Positions 1 to 7,887 of a stretch of 20,522 nucleotides of DNA are shown here, in pieces; within the stretch, counting starts at the first letter, position 1; each line of letters starts with the position of its first letter. Made by a program: the position numbers and the translations under genes. Under the pieces are notes generated by a model. That model searched no databases. It was not told where the DNA came from and saw only the letters and a program-made list of their open reading frames with translations. The stretch is taken from NCBI GenBank assembly GCA_028694275.1, contig JAQUTS010000013.1, positions 1 to 20,522 on the forward strand, written 5' to 3'. The DNA comes from Candidatus Gastranaerophilales bacterium. Lineage in GTDB: Bacteria > Cyanobacteriota > Vampirovibrionia > Gastranaerophilales > CAJFVJ01.

Positions 1-1
1 G

Positions 2-1363
2 TCCAGCAAAGAAATAAAAGCATTTAAACTTTTATCAGTTGCAGGTGCATACTGGCGTGGTGATGAAAAAAACAAAATGCTTCAGCGTATTTATGCGACA
101 GCATTTTTGGACAAAAAAGAACTTAATGATTATCTAAAACAAATTGAAGAAGCTGAAAAACGCGACCACAGAAAACTCGGCACATCGCTTGATTTATTCT
201 CAATAAGAGAAGAAATCGGCTCAGGGCTTGTTTTATGGCACCCAAATCTATCTGTAATCAGAGAACAAGTCGAAAACTACTGGCGTACAGAGCACAGAAA
301 ACGCGGCTACGATATCATCTTCTCCCCACACATTGCAAAACCAAAACTGTGGGAAATCTCAGGCCATATGGATCACTACAAAGAAAATATGTTCATGGTC
401 ACAGCCGATGAGCAAGAATTTGTATTAAAGCCGATGAACTGCCCGTTCCATATCATGGTTTATCAAGCAAAACGCCATAGCTATCGTGATTTGCCTGTAC
501 GTTTAGCAGAGCTTGGAACTGTTTATCGCAAAGAAAAATCAGGCGCACTGGCAGGTATGACTCGTGTTCAGGGCTTCACTCAAGATGACGCTCATATTTT
601 GTGTACAACTGAGCAATTGGTTGATGAAATCAACGCTATTATTGATTTTGTCGATGTAACGCTCAAAATGTTTGATATGACTTATGAAGTTGAACTGTCC
701 ACTCGTCCTGATGATTTCGTCGGACAAATCGAAAACTGGGACAAAGCAGAAGCAGGCCTCAAAGAAGCTCTTGCCGTCAAAGGTATTGAATATGAAATCA
801 ATGAGGGTGACGGGGCGTTTTATGGCCCAAAAATCGACTTCAAACTAAAAGATGCCATCGGCCGTACTTGGCAGGGTGCAACTATTCAGCTTGATTTCAA
901 CTTGCCTGAGCGTTTTGAACTCAAATACCAGGACAAAGACGGAAGTATGAAAACGCCTGTAATGCTTCATAGAGTAATTTTTGGCTCTATGGAAAGATTT
1001 ATGGGAATCCTAATTGAGCATTATGCAGGGGCTTTCCCGACTTGGCTGGCTCCTGAGCAGGTATGCCTTGTGACGATCAACGATTCTCATCTTGATTATG
1101 CGGATAAAGTTTATAAAAAACTCAAAGACGCAGGCATCAGAGTACAGCTCGATGACAGATCAGAGAGTATGAACTACAAAATCAGAGACGCAATCAAAAA
1201 CCGCAGAGTTCCTTATGTTTTGGTTCTGGGCGATAAAGAAGTCGAAAATAACCAAGTATCCATCCGTGGACGTGGCCGAGACAACTTGGGCGTGCGCTCG
1301 GTTGATGAATTTTTGGAGGGAATCCAAAAAGAAATCGACACAAAAGGCAAAGAACTTCTGTAA
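2..1363 (+). CDS. thrS: Threonyl-tRNA synthetase, C-terminal part (5' end outside window)
   Basis: Charges tRNA-Thr with threonine in the cytoplasm. The frame is open from base 2, where it reads AGAYWRGDEKNKMLQRIY, the conserved entry to the catalytic domain, so the ATG at 77 is internal. About 453 residues are present; roughly the first 190 (TGS and editing domains) lie upstream of the window. All three zinc ligands of the class II active site are visible: Cys at 440-442 (in KPMNCPFH), His at 593-595 (in DDAHIL) and His at 968-970 (in PVMLHRVIFGSMERF). Their spacing of 51 and 125 residues is close to the E. coli enzyme (51 and 126). Motif 2 reads TVYRKEKSGAL...RVQGFTQDDAH. The anticodon-binding domain follows from about base 1050, with ending motifs DDRSESMNYKIRDA and VPYVLVLGDKEVE. 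The gene ends in a hairpin terminator. Identity is secure. Confidence 0.98.
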   Translation, partial: SSKEIKAFKLLSVAGAYWRGDEKNKMLQRIYATAFLDKKELNDYLKQIEEAEKRDHRKLGTSLDLFSIREEIGSGLVLWHPNLSVIREQVENYWRTEHRKRGYDIIFSPHIAKPKLWEISGHMDHYKENMFMVTADEQEFVLKPMNCPFHIMVYQAKRHSYRDLPVRLAELGTVYRKEKSGALAGMTRVQGFTQDDAHILCTTEQLVDEINAIIDFVDVTLKMFDMTYEVELSTRPDDFVGQIENWDKAEAGLKEALAVKGIEYEINEGDGAFYGPKIDFKLKDAIGRTWQGATIQLDFNLPERFELKYQDKDGSMKTPVMLHRVIFGSMERFMGILIEHYAGAFPTWLAPEQVCLVTINDSHLDYADKVYKKLKDAGIRVQLDDRSESMNYKIRDAIKNRRVPYVLVLGDKEVENNQVSIRGRGRDNLGVRSVDEFLEGIQKEIDTKGKELL

Positions 1364-1378
1364 AAAATAAAATTATTC

Positions 1379-1414
1379 AAAAATCATCTGAAGGCCAAGC
1401 TTCAGGTGATTTTT
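1379..1414. terminator. Bidirectional rho-independent terminator between convergent genes
   Basis: A 15-base stem (1379-1393 with 1400-1414; one mismatch, which is a G-U wobble on one strand) encloses the 6-base loop GCCAAG. A-rich and T-rich flanks give a U-tract on either strand. It lies 15 bases after the thrS stop. Its right arm overlaps the stop codon of the minus-strand membrane protein gene by two bases, so one hairpin probably ends both convergent transcripts. Confidence 0.85.
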
Positions 1415-2138
1415 ATTTGTGCTCGCCTGCTCTATATCCGCACCAGGCAAATATTGCAGGGAGGAATTTTTCGGCATGAAGCTTGTCTACAATAGGAATC
1501 TTCGCCAAAACCAAAGCCCCTAAGGCATCATCCAAACTTACAATCATATCTTTAAAACCGATTTTTCTATCAGGTTCTTCATCATTTGGATCATTTATAC
1601 GGTTAGCAACAGCTGCAGCGATTGGCATCCCTATTGCCAAACCTCCTACTATACCGCCAACTTTGGCAGGAATGTTATCTTTTAGTTTTTTTGATTTTTC
1701 CATAAGGTTAACAACCCCGCCCACAATCAATGTCGGCAAAGTCGCATTCATAAATTGAAAAACACCTTCTTTAATTTTGTGCGTCTTATTGTGATTTTTG
1801 TCAGAAATAATACCGCCTGCGACCCCACTGGCAATGGATCCGCCACTCACGATAACCATCTCCGGAATACCGTATTTTAATTTAAAAATCTCAGAAAAAT
1901 TCTTCCAACTCTTAAGATTAAAATCTTTTTTTTGTCTTTTGGCAATCATTGCCATTGGCAATAAAGTCCCTGCCAAAGTAGTTCCAAGAACAGTCAACTT
2001 GGACTGAGGTGACGATTTAATTTGAGAAGGGAGCAATTTCTTTTGAGCATCAATGTTTGAAATAGGTGATTTTCGCCTGTCAGACATTTGAAAAGGCGCA
2101 AAAGTATTATTATTGCTTAATGTCGTATTTATACTCAT
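1413..2138 (-). CDS. Glycine-rich multi-pass membrane protein of unknown function with a Phe-[Gly/Ala]-type N-terminal leader
   Basis: 241 residues, not recognised as a named family. The first 50 residues are polar and Asn/Ser-rich, starting MSINTTLSNNNTFAPF, with no signal peptide. Hydrophobic, small-residue-rich segments follow at about 48-66, 93-111, 133-146, 161-179 and 205-218, with Gly-Gly and Gly-x-x-Gly spacing (SGGSIASGVAGGII, VGGIVGGLAIGMPIA) suited to packed transmembrane helices. An acidic stretch, NDPNDEEPD, lies between the last two. The start resembles two other proteins in this window (GH77 at 17091, unknown at 8227). It lies 38 bases downstream of the ribbon-helix-helix gene on the same strand and is probably co-transcribed with it; no strong ribosome binding site is seen. 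The 3' end runs into the shared terminator. A real gene is likely; function unknown. Confidence 0.75.
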   Translation of the reverse strand: MSINTTLSNNNTFAPFQMSDRRKSPISNIDAQKKLLPSQIKSSPQSKLTVLGTTLAGTLLPMAMIAKRQKKDFNLKSWKNFSEIFKLKYGIPEMVIVSGGSIASGVAGGIISDKNHNKTHKIKEGVFQFMNATLPTLIVGGVVNLMEKSKKLKDNIPAKVGGIVGGLAIGMPIAAAVANRINDPNDEEPDRKIGFKDMIVSLDDALGALVLAKIPIVDKLHAEKFLPAIFAWCGYRAGEHK

Positions 2139-2176
2139 CTGTGGTGTTTTTCTTGCATATTAGCCGTAAAAAAGAA

Positions 2177-2365
2177 TCAATCGAGAAGATTCTCAAGCAT
2201 TTCAGCATTTTGAGATGCTTTTTTGATGTTGATATTTCTGTTTCTTTTCATATATGTGCGCAAAGCTTCTCTGACCAACTCAGAACGTGTTCTTTGCTCA
2301 TCATCGGCCATTTCATCTATTCTTGATAAAAAATCATCACTCATCGAAATCAATACACGAGCCAT
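2177..2365 (-). CDS. Ribbon-helix-helix (CopG/Arc-type) DNA-binding protein
   Basis: 62 residues. The N-terminal strand RVLISMSDDF is followed by a first helix (about 11-20) and the second helix TRSELVREALRTYM, the classic ribbon-helix-helix pattern of small dimeric repressors and antitoxins. A short basic linker and an Asn/Leu-rich tail follow. The start is well fixed by AAAGGAGG five bases upstream of ATG. Such proteins usually repress their own promoter, or act as antitoxins with a RelE/ParE-type toxin. No toxin-like gene adjoins it: the downstream partner on the same strand is the glycine-rich membrane protein, and upstream is the penicillin-binding protein gene 102 bases away. An autoregulator is therefore the safer reading; an antitoxin role is unsupported here. 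Confidence 0.9.
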   Translation of the reverse strand: MARVLISMSDDFLSRIDEMADDEQRTRSELVREALRTYMKRNRNINIKKASQNAEMLENLLD

Positions 2366-2394
2366 TTTTGCCTCCTTTTTGATGACTAACTGAC

Positions 2395-2429
2395 ATATAT
2401 TTTATATCATATCATTAAAAACAAAAAGG
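2395..2429 (-). promoter_or_regulatory. Candidate promoter/operator of the ribbon-helix-helix gene
   Basis: The 102-base gap upstream of the RHH gene holds a minus-strand TATAAA (2401-2406) with only a weak -35 match. It overlaps a small inverted repeat (ATATA 2395-2399 / TATAT 2403-2407) and a direct repeat of ATATC (2404-2408, 2409-2413). RHH proteins commonly bind short repeats over their own -10 region. The sequence is almost pure A+T, so chance matches are easy. Confidence 0.25.
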
Positions 2430-2467
2430 TTTAAAATTTGCCAAAATTACATTACAAATTGAAACAA

Positions 2468-4624
2468 TTATTCAACTCTTATATTAGCAGGCCTTGGCGG
2501 TGGCAAAGGCTGTTGAGAAGACGGGGGTCTGGATGATGAAGAAGGCGCAACCTGTTTCGGCTGAGATTTTGGTCTTTCTTCTTCTTTCAAAAGCAAGTCC
2601 TCACGATTTGAATGTTGAGAAGGCGGGATGCTTTGAATCATATTATTTGATTCAGGATCCTGCTCTGAGTTTCTTTTTGGAGAACTTATTATCACGCCTT
2701 GAGAACCGCCTGATGGAACAACTTCTTCACTAGGTTGAAGTTCGGCTCCTGCAGGAAGATCAGTTTTGTCTAAGATAATCTCGGGATAATTAAATCCTGT
2801 ATAAGGAATATTCTGCAAGGCGGCGACCATATAATCATGCCAAATCAAAGCGGGAACTGAGCCCCCCGTAACTTTTTTATGAGCCTTGTTTTTGTCATTT
2901 CCTACCCATACACCTGTTACAATTTCGGGAGTGTAACCTATAAACCAAGCATCACGATAATCATCAGTAGTACCTGTTTTACCTGCGATTTGTCGATTCG
3001 GAATTCGAGCAGCCTTACCTGTTCCTGATTCCACAACTCGTTGAAGCATTGCCGTCATAGAAGCTGCAACATAAGGGTCCAAGACTCTCTTATAGCCGGG
3101 TCTTGCCTGATACAAAACCTCACCTGATGAAGTTTCCACTTTGTCTATAGCATAAGGAGTGGGTTGAATGCCTGCATTTGCAAAAGCTGAATATGCCCTG
3201 ACTATCTCATACATTTTAACAGCATTTGTACCAAGAGCAAGGGTAAGGTTTTTTTCAATCGGTGTGCTTATCCCAAGGTCTCTTGCCATTCTGATTGTAT
3301 TATCCATGCCGATTTCTTTTAAAAGTCTCACCGCTATTACGTTGGATGATAAAGCCAAAGCTGTGTGCAAAGGTAACTGTCTGCGGTACTTATTGCCGTA
3401 GTTTTTAGGGGACCAAGGCCCCATATGAAAAGGAAGATCATCATATACATCATTGGGGGTTTTGCCCGCTTGTATCGCTGCAGCGTACACAAAAACCTTA
3501 AAAGAAGACCCCGGCTGACGAACAGCCTGAGTTACCCTGTCATATTGGCTTTCGCGGTAGTCTTTACCGCCCATATAGGCCAAAATCTTGCCGTTTGAAA
3601 CATCCATCGAAAACAAAGAAACTTGCTCATCGGGAGAATTCAATCCGTATGTCTGCAAATATTTATTTATGGCGATTTGCGCCGCTTCTTGCCCATGGTA
3701 ATTGAGGGTAGTTGTGACTTTATATCCGCCGCGAGAAATCTCCTGTTCTGAAAAGCCCAAAGAATCGAGTTCTTTAAGGGCATAATCAACAAAATACGGA
3801 GCTTTATTCAAAGAAGTTCGAGAGTGATTTTTCTGAAGATAAATCGGCTCATGCATAGCTTGTTTGTACTGCTCTTTTGTAATGTAGCCTTGCTTTCTCA
3901 TTCTTTTTAATACAACGGCTCTTCGTTTTAAGGCCAAATCAGGGCGTTTATACGGAGAATAAATAGACGGAGCCTGCGGCAATCCCGCAATAAGAGCACA
4001 TTCTGCCAAACTCAGTTGATCCAATGTTTTGCCAAAATACACATCTGCAGCTGCTGCAGCACCATATGCACCCTCACCAAGGTATACGGTACTCAAATAA
4101 AACGCCAAAATTTCGTCTTTTGAAAGACTTTTTTCTATTCTGTTAGAAATAACAAGCTCTTTTACTTTTCTGTCGATGGTTTTTTCATTAGAAAGGAACA
4201 AAATCCTTGCCAATTGCTGAGTTATAGTACTTGCACCTTGAGAGTATCTTGATGTTTGAATGTTGAAAAATATTGACCTGAAAAGCGCAAAAAGATCATA
4301 CCCTCTGTGCCTGTAGAAGTTTTTATCTTCTGTCGCAATAAGAGCATATTTGAGATTGTTTGGAACATCCTCAGGCTTAACAGTCATAGCTTTATATGCG
4401 CTGAAAGTTTTTATTATTTCGCCGTCTTGTGATACAAATTGCGTAACAAGATTAGGGCTATAGGTCTTGAGGTTTTTAATCGGCGGCAACATTGCCAAAT
4501 AAAGATTAAAAGCAATAATAAAAGCCAAAAATCCCGCTAAAAAAACAACAATAAGATTTGCGTAATTTTTCTTGGGTGGCTGCGATCTTTTGGATCTTGG
4601 ACTATTTTTATAATAGTTAGACAT
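2468..4624 (-). CDS. Class A penicillin-binding protein (PBP1A-like), bifunctional transglycosylase/transpeptidase
   Basis: 718 residues; polymerises lipid II and cross-links peptidoglycan at the outer face of the inner membrane. A basic cytoplasmic tail (1-20) precedes one membrane anchor (about 22-46). The GT51 domain shows ATEDKNFYRHRGYD with catalytic Glu99, QGASTITQQ (129-137), and the RKVKELVIS and EILAFYLSTVYLG motifs. The transpeptidase domain has Ser373-x-x-Lys376 (PGSSFK), Ser426-x-Asn428 and KTGT (549-552), so both active sites look intact. After about 640 the tail is low-complexity Ser/Pro/Gln, ending in a run of prolines. The ATG overlaps the divergent YkgJ-side ATG at 4623, but that gene's likely start is 4695. 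A GGAA-type ribosome binding site precedes ATG. Family assignment is certain; the PBP1A-type name is by architecture. Confidence 0.96.
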   Translation of the reverse strand: MSNYYKNSPRSKRSQPPKKNYANLIVVFLAGFLAFIIAFNLYLAMLPPIKNLKTYSPNLVTQFVSQDGEIIKTFSAYKAMTVKPEDVPNNLKYALIATEDKNFYRHRGYDLFALFRSIFFNIQTSRYSQGASTITQQLARILFLSNEKTIDRKVKELVISNRIEKSLSKDEILAFYLSTVYLGEGAYGAAAAADVYFGKTLDQLSLAECALIAGLPQAPSIYSPYKRPDLALKRRAVVLKRMRKQGYITKEQYKQAMHEPIYLQKNHSRTSLNKAPYFVDYALKELDSLGFSEQEISRGGYKVTTTLNYHGQEAAQIAINKYLQTYGLNSPDEQVSLFSMDVSNGKILAYMGGKDYRESQYDRVTQAVRQPGSSFKVFVYAAAIQAGKTPNDVYDDLPFHMGPWSPKNYGNKYRRQLPLHTALALSSNVIAVRLLKEIGMDNTIRMARDLGISTPIEKNLTLALGTNAVKMYEIVRAYSAFANAGIQPTPYAIDKVETSSGEVLYQARPGYKRVLDPYVAASMTAMLQRVVESGTGKAARIPNRQIAGKTGTTDDYRDAWFIGYTPEIVTGVWVGNDKNKAHKKVTGGSVPALIWHDYMVAALQNIPYTGFNYPEIILDKTDLPAGAELQPSEEVVPSGGSQGVIISSPKRNSEQDPESNNMIQSIPPSQHSNREDLLLKEEERPKSQPKQVAPSSSSRPPSSQQPLPPPRPANIRVE

Positions 4625-4625
4625 G

Positions 4626-4655
4626 TTTTATTTCCAATACATAAATAATTATACT
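4626..4655 (+). promoter_or_regulatory. Candidate promoter for the YkgJ-like gene
   Basis: TATACT (4650-4655) lies 18 bases after a weak TTTTAT (4626-4631). A start near 4662 would leave the ATG at 4623 outside the transcript and favours the ATG at 4695. The -10 shares bases with the divergent TATAAT. The -35 match is poor. Confidence 0.3.
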
Positions 4656-4678
4656 AATATATTAGCAAAAGCATGTAA
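4648..4678 (-). promoter_or_regulatory. Candidate promoter for the penicillin-binding protein gene
   Basis: On the minus strand a perfect TATAAT (4648-4653) is preceded by TTACAT (4673-4678) with a long 19-base spacer. Transcription would start near 4641, giving a short leader of about 17 bases that contains GGAAA before the ATG. It overlaps a candidate promoter on the opposite strand, so the two genes may compete for polymerase. Confidence 0.4.
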
Positions 4679-4694
4679 TTTTGGACAAAAATGT

Positions 4695-5096
4695 ATGAAT
4701 TTCTTAAACTTTATAAAGCCCTTATATTACGAATTTTTAGCAAAATTTGTTCCGCAAAAGGTTCGCTACAAAAGATACGGCGAATGTATCAAGTGCGCAA
4801 AATGCTGCAGATATATGTACTGCAAGGATTTGGGCTCAGAAAAAGAATTCCGCTTTTTACAATTCATCTATCCTGAATATCGAAAATTCAAAGTCCAGGG
4901 AAAAGACGAAAACGGAAACTACGTAATCGCATGCTCACTCATAGACAAAGATAATCTATGCCCCATATACCCCAAAAGATCAAACATTTGCAGAAAATAT
5001 CCTGCTCCTTACTTCAAAAGTCCGGGGATTTTGCACAAAGATTGCGGGTTTTATATCAAGCCTGAGAAAACTTTCAAATATTTTTTGGGTAAGTAA
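4695..5096 (+). CDS. YkgJ-family cysteine cluster protein (putative zinc/iron-binding)
   Basis: 133 residues from the chosen start. The hallmark is Cys31-x2-Cys34-x2-Cys37-Cys38-x4-Cys43, followed by Cys80, Cys89 and Cys99 in a CPIYPKRSNICRKYPAP context and Cys117 near the end. This matches the YkgJ/CxxCxxCC proteins, thought to bind zinc or an iron-sulfur cluster; their substrate is generally unknown. An upstream in-frame ATG (4623) would add 24 residues. It overlaps the penicillin-binding protein start codon on the other strand and lies upstream of the probable -10, so 4695 is preferred, although its ribosome binding site is weak. No membrane segment. Family confident, function open. Confidence 0.88.
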   Translation: MNFLNFIKPLYYEFLAKFVPQKVRYKRYGECIKCAKCCRYMYCKDLGSEKEFRFLQFIYPEYRKFKVQGKDENGNYVIACSLIDKDNLCPIYPKRSNICRKYPAPYFKSPGILHKDCGFYIKPEKTFKYFLGK

Positions 5097-5115
5097 AAAG
5101 ATTTTTGGTTATAAT
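5085..5115 (+). promoter_or_regulatory. nadE: Candidate promoter for nadE
   Basis: A perfect TATAAT (5110-5115) sits 19 bases after TTGGGT (5085-5090), overlapping the 3' end of the YkgJ-like gene. The predicted transcript starts near 5122. This rules out the in-frame ATG at 5105, which lies within the promoter, and supports the start at 5156. Confidence 0.5.
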
Positions 5116-5155
5116 ATTAGAACAAGGCAGATATACCAAAATCGGAAAACAAATT

Positions 5156-6802
5156 ATGAAAATAGCACTGGCGCAAACCAACCCAAAAATAGGCGACCTT
5201 AACAGCAATACCCAAAAAATCATTGCCAACATTGAAAAAGCAAAGGAAGAAAACATTGACCTTGTCATTTTTCCTGAGCTTTCTATCACAGGGTATTCGC
5301 CTTTTGATCTTTTGGATTTTGAGTCATTTGTGCAAGATAACCTGACCTGCCTTGATGAAATAAGAGCCCACACCAACGGAATCGGGGTAATTGTCGGGTT
5401 TGTAGATTTCAATGAAAACCCTCAAGGCAAAAAATACCGCAACTCAGCCGCGTTTATATACAATGGCGAAATAGTCACAAAATACAACAAAATGCTTTTG
5501 CCTTATTATGATGTCTTTCACGAAACAAGATATTTTGAACCCGGGGATGAGATTTGTGTAATTGATTTTGCCGGCAAAAAAATAGGACTCACAATATGTG
5601 AAGACCTTTGGAATGACAAAACATCTTTTGAAAGACAAAAATACCTGACCAACCCTATCGAAAAAGTCATGCAGCATAAACCTGATTTTGTCGTGAATCT
5701 ATCGGCGTCTCCTTATATTTTGAATAAAGAAAAAAAACGCCACAAAATAACAAGAAAATTATCAGAAAAATACTCAGTACCATTCATATATGTCAATCAA
5801 GTCGGGGCGAATGATGATTTGATTTTTGACGGAAGCAGCTTTGTTATGGGCAAAGACGGCGAAATAAAAGCCAATTGCCGTGATTTTGAAGAAGACTTTA
5901 TCACATACGATACAAGCAAACAAAAAGGAGATATACATCCTATAACAGAGTGTATCGAAGGAAAAATAATAAAAGCCGTCAAAATCGGCCTTCAGGATTA
6001 TTGCAAAAAACTTGGCTTCAAAAAAGTTATTCTTGGCCTATCAGGGGGCATTGACTCCGCGCTGACTGCATATTTTGCAAAAGAAGCCCTTGGGGCCGAA
6101 AATGTTTTATGCATCACCATGCCAAGCAAATATTCTTCTTCAGGCAGTGTAAAAGATTCAGAAGACCTTGCCCGTAACATTGGGGTAGAACTCAAAAATA
6201 TCTCCATCAAACCAATGTTTGATGTTTTCAAACAAGAACTCGGCGATGAAGTTCTCTCAGGACTGGCAGAAGAAAACCTCCAGGCGAGACTTCGTGCCAA
6301 TATATTGATGTCTTATTCAAATAAATACGGGTATTTGCTCCTCTCTACAGGCAACAAATCAGAATTGGCTGTCGGCTATTGCACAATCTATGGTGATATG
6401 TCGGGCGGAATCAATCTTATTTCGGATCTACCCAAAACCCTTGTATATAAAGTATCCAGATACATAAATAAAGACAAAGAAATTATTCCGTGGAACATAA
6501 TAGAAAAAGCCCCCTCTGCAGAGTTGCGACCCGACCAAAAAGATCAGGATTCTTTGCCTGAATATGAAGTCTTGGATGATATCATAGAGGATTATGTTGT
6601 CAAAAATAAATCGCCTAAAGAAATTTATGAAAAATACGACAAACAAACCGTAGATGATGTCATATCAAAAATTACCAAAGCCGAATACAAAAGACGACAA
6701 GCCACACTAGGGCTCAAATTGACTTCAAAAGCTTTTGGCAGCGGAAGAAAAATACCTATTTCGCAAGGATACAGCCTCGCTTCTTTAGTCCAAAAGGTTT
6801 GA
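5156..6802 (+). CDS. nadE: Glutamine-dependent NAD+ synthetase
   Basis: 548 residues. Makes NAD+ from deamido-NAD+, ATP and glutamine, the last step of NAD biosynthesis. The N-terminal nitrilase-like glutaminase domain carries the full Glu-Lys-Cys triad: Glu41 (VIFPELSITGY), Lys112 (KYNKMLLPYYDVF) and Cys148 (LTICEDLWND). The C-terminal synthetase domain has the PP-loop LGLSGGIDSALT (Ser296 to Ser301), with the STGNKSELAVGYCTIYGDMSGG and PSAELRPDQKDQDSLPEYEVLD motifs downstream. The start MKIALAQTNPKIGD is the usual beginning of the family; 17 residues encoded upstream from 5105 overlap the promoter and are excluded. The last 18 bases overlap the convergent HD-GYP gene. Length is typical for the two-domain enzyme and nothing looks damaged. 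Confidence 0.98.
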   Translation: MKIALAQTNPKIGDLNSNTQKIIANIEKAKEENIDLVIFPELSITGYSPFDLLDFESFVQDNLTCLDEIRAHTNGIGVIVGFVDFNENPQGKKYRNSAAFIYNGEIVTKYNKMLLPYYDVFHETRYFEPGDEICVIDFAGKKIGLTICEDLWNDKTSFERQKYLTNPIEKVMQHKPDFVVNLSASPYILNKEKKRHKITRKLSEKYSVPFIYVNQVGANDDLIFDGSSFVMGKDGEIKANCRDFEEDFITYDTSKQKGDIHPITECIEGKIIKAVKIGLQDYCKKLGFKKVILGLSGGIDSALTAYFAKEALGAENVLCITMPSKYSSSGSVKDSEDLARNIGVELKNISIKPMFDVFKQELGDEVLSGLAEENLQARLRANILMSYSNKYGYLLLSTGNKSELAVGYCTIYGDMSGGINLISDLPKTLVYKVSRYINKDKEIIPWNIIEKAPSAELRPDQKDQDSLPEYEVLDDIIEDYVVKNKSPKEIYEKYDKQTVDDVISKITKAEYKRRQATLGLKLTSKAFGSGRKIPISQGYSLASLVQKV

Positions 6803-7798
6803 GTCGATTTTAGTCGCAGACTCAGCACCTTCGTGTTCTGTATCTTCTGAAAATCCAATTATTTGAGGATCTTCTACAATACCGTCTGATGATTTGTAAT
6901 TAACAAGATAAATAAACTTGTACAAAACAAACGGGTTAAATGATTTTGACCCTTCTGCTATCATTATTTTGATTGCATCAGATGATGTCATAGGCTCTTT
7001 ATACACACGCTGTGATACAAGAGCATCATAAACATCGGCAATTGATGCAATTTGAGAGAACAAAGAAATTTCTTTCCCTTTTATTCCTCTTGGGTAGCCT
7101 GTACCGTTGTATTTTTCTTGGTGTTCAAGAGCAACAAGAGCAATCCTCTCAGGAAGCCCCATTTGGTTTTTGATAATATCGTAGCCATAAATAGTATGCT
7201 GCTTCATTATCTCTAATTCACTTGGGACAAGAGGTTTTGGCTTTTGCAAAATCTCAGGCGGAATTCTTGTTTTGCCTATATCATGCAAAAAAGCAGCAAG
7301 AGTCAAATCTTCTATCTCTTTTTGCTGGAAATCAAACTTAAACGCCAATGCAGAACAAATAGACGCCACATTGACACCGTGGGAGAACGTATAATCATCA
7401 ACAATACGAAGCTGATGGATAGATTCAACTTCATCTATTTTGGAGCTTATTTCATCAATGATAATATTACGTGTTGCTTCACACACTGATTTATCGGGGA
7501 TTTCACCTTTTTCAACTTGTTCAATGACTTTTTTGGCATTGCTGACAAGATACTCGGCAATTTCATGCGAGTATACAGAAGTAAGGCTATCGTCATAAGT
7601 TTTGTATTTGGCTCTGGAAACAGAAGAGACCAATTCGCCTTCATTTTCATCACGATAAACAGCGACAGTGCTGAATTTTAGCACCATAGAAGGAGTAAGA
7701 GGAGTGCCTTTCTCATAGATTTTTTCTCTAAAAGAATTGTACAAATCAAACTCTAGTGATTCTTGACCTACATATTCTAGGATTACAACTTTTTGCAT
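6785..7798 (-). CDS. HD-GYP domain protein, probable cyclic-di-GMP phosphodiesterase
   Basis: 337 residues, soluble. The N-terminal 120 residues are not recognised and include a strand-rich start (KVVILEYVG). The HD-GYP domain follows: YTFSHGVNVA (His140), LHDIGK (His172-Asp173), EIMKQHTIYGYDII (His201), EHQEKYNGTGYPRG (His226, GYP 234-236) and FSQIASIADVYDAL (Asp255). The family hydrolyses c-di-GMP to pGpG or GMP using two or three metal ions. The usual His-His-Glu of the signature is His-Gln-Glu here, so one metal ligand may differ. No receiver or membrane domain is attached. The tail is acidic. No strong ribosome binding site is visible. It converges on nadE with an 18-base overlap and no hairpin between. 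Together with the PilZ synthase at 9413 it suggests that c-di-GMP signalling operates in this organism. Confidence 0.92.
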   Translation of the reverse strand: MQKVVILEYVGQESLEFDLYNSFREKIYEKGTPLTPSMVLKFSTVAVYRDENEGELVSSVSRAKYKTYDDSLTSVYSHEIAEYLVSNAKKVIEQVEKGEIPDKSVCEATRNIIIDEISSKIDEVESIHQLRIVDDYTFSHGVNVASICSALAFKFDFQQKEIEDLTLAAFLHDIGKTRIPPEILQKPKPLVPSELEIMKQHTIYGYDIIKNQMGLPERIALVALEHQEKYNGTGYPRGIKGKEISLFSQIASIADVYDALVSQRVYKEPMTSSDAIKIMIAEGSKSFNPFVLYKFIYLVNYKSSDGIVEDPQIIGFSEDTEHEGAESATKIDSNLLD

Positions 7799-7819
7799 TT
7801 TTACTGCCCGTCTGGCTAA

Positions 7820-7848
7820 TTAACAAATTTGTATAACTTTAGTATAGC
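7820..7848 (+). promoter_or_regulatory. Candidate promoter for the small secreted coiled-coil gene
   Basis: TTAACA (7820-7825), a 17-base spacer and TATAGC (7843-7848) form a reasonable sigma-70 type promoter. The predicted start is near 7855, 33 bases before the ATG at 7888, with AAGAGGAAA as ribosome binding site. Confidence 0.5.
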
Positions 7849-7887
7849 TTAAATAATGTGCCCAAAGCAACTTTTTAAGAGGAAATT

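Noticed and set aside
2066..2326. Plus-strand frame of 86 codons across the RHH gene and membrane protein start
   Set aside because: It is antisense to the well-supported RHH gene, which has a strong ribosome binding site.
2177..2365. RHH gene as the antitoxin of a classical toxin-antitoxin pair
   Set aside because: No RelE, ParE, HicA or PIN-type gene lies on either side.
4623..4694. Extended start for the YkgJ-like gene
   Set aside because: The ATG at 4623 overlaps the divergent penicillin-binding protein start codon and lies before the likely -10. The added residues are not conserved in style.
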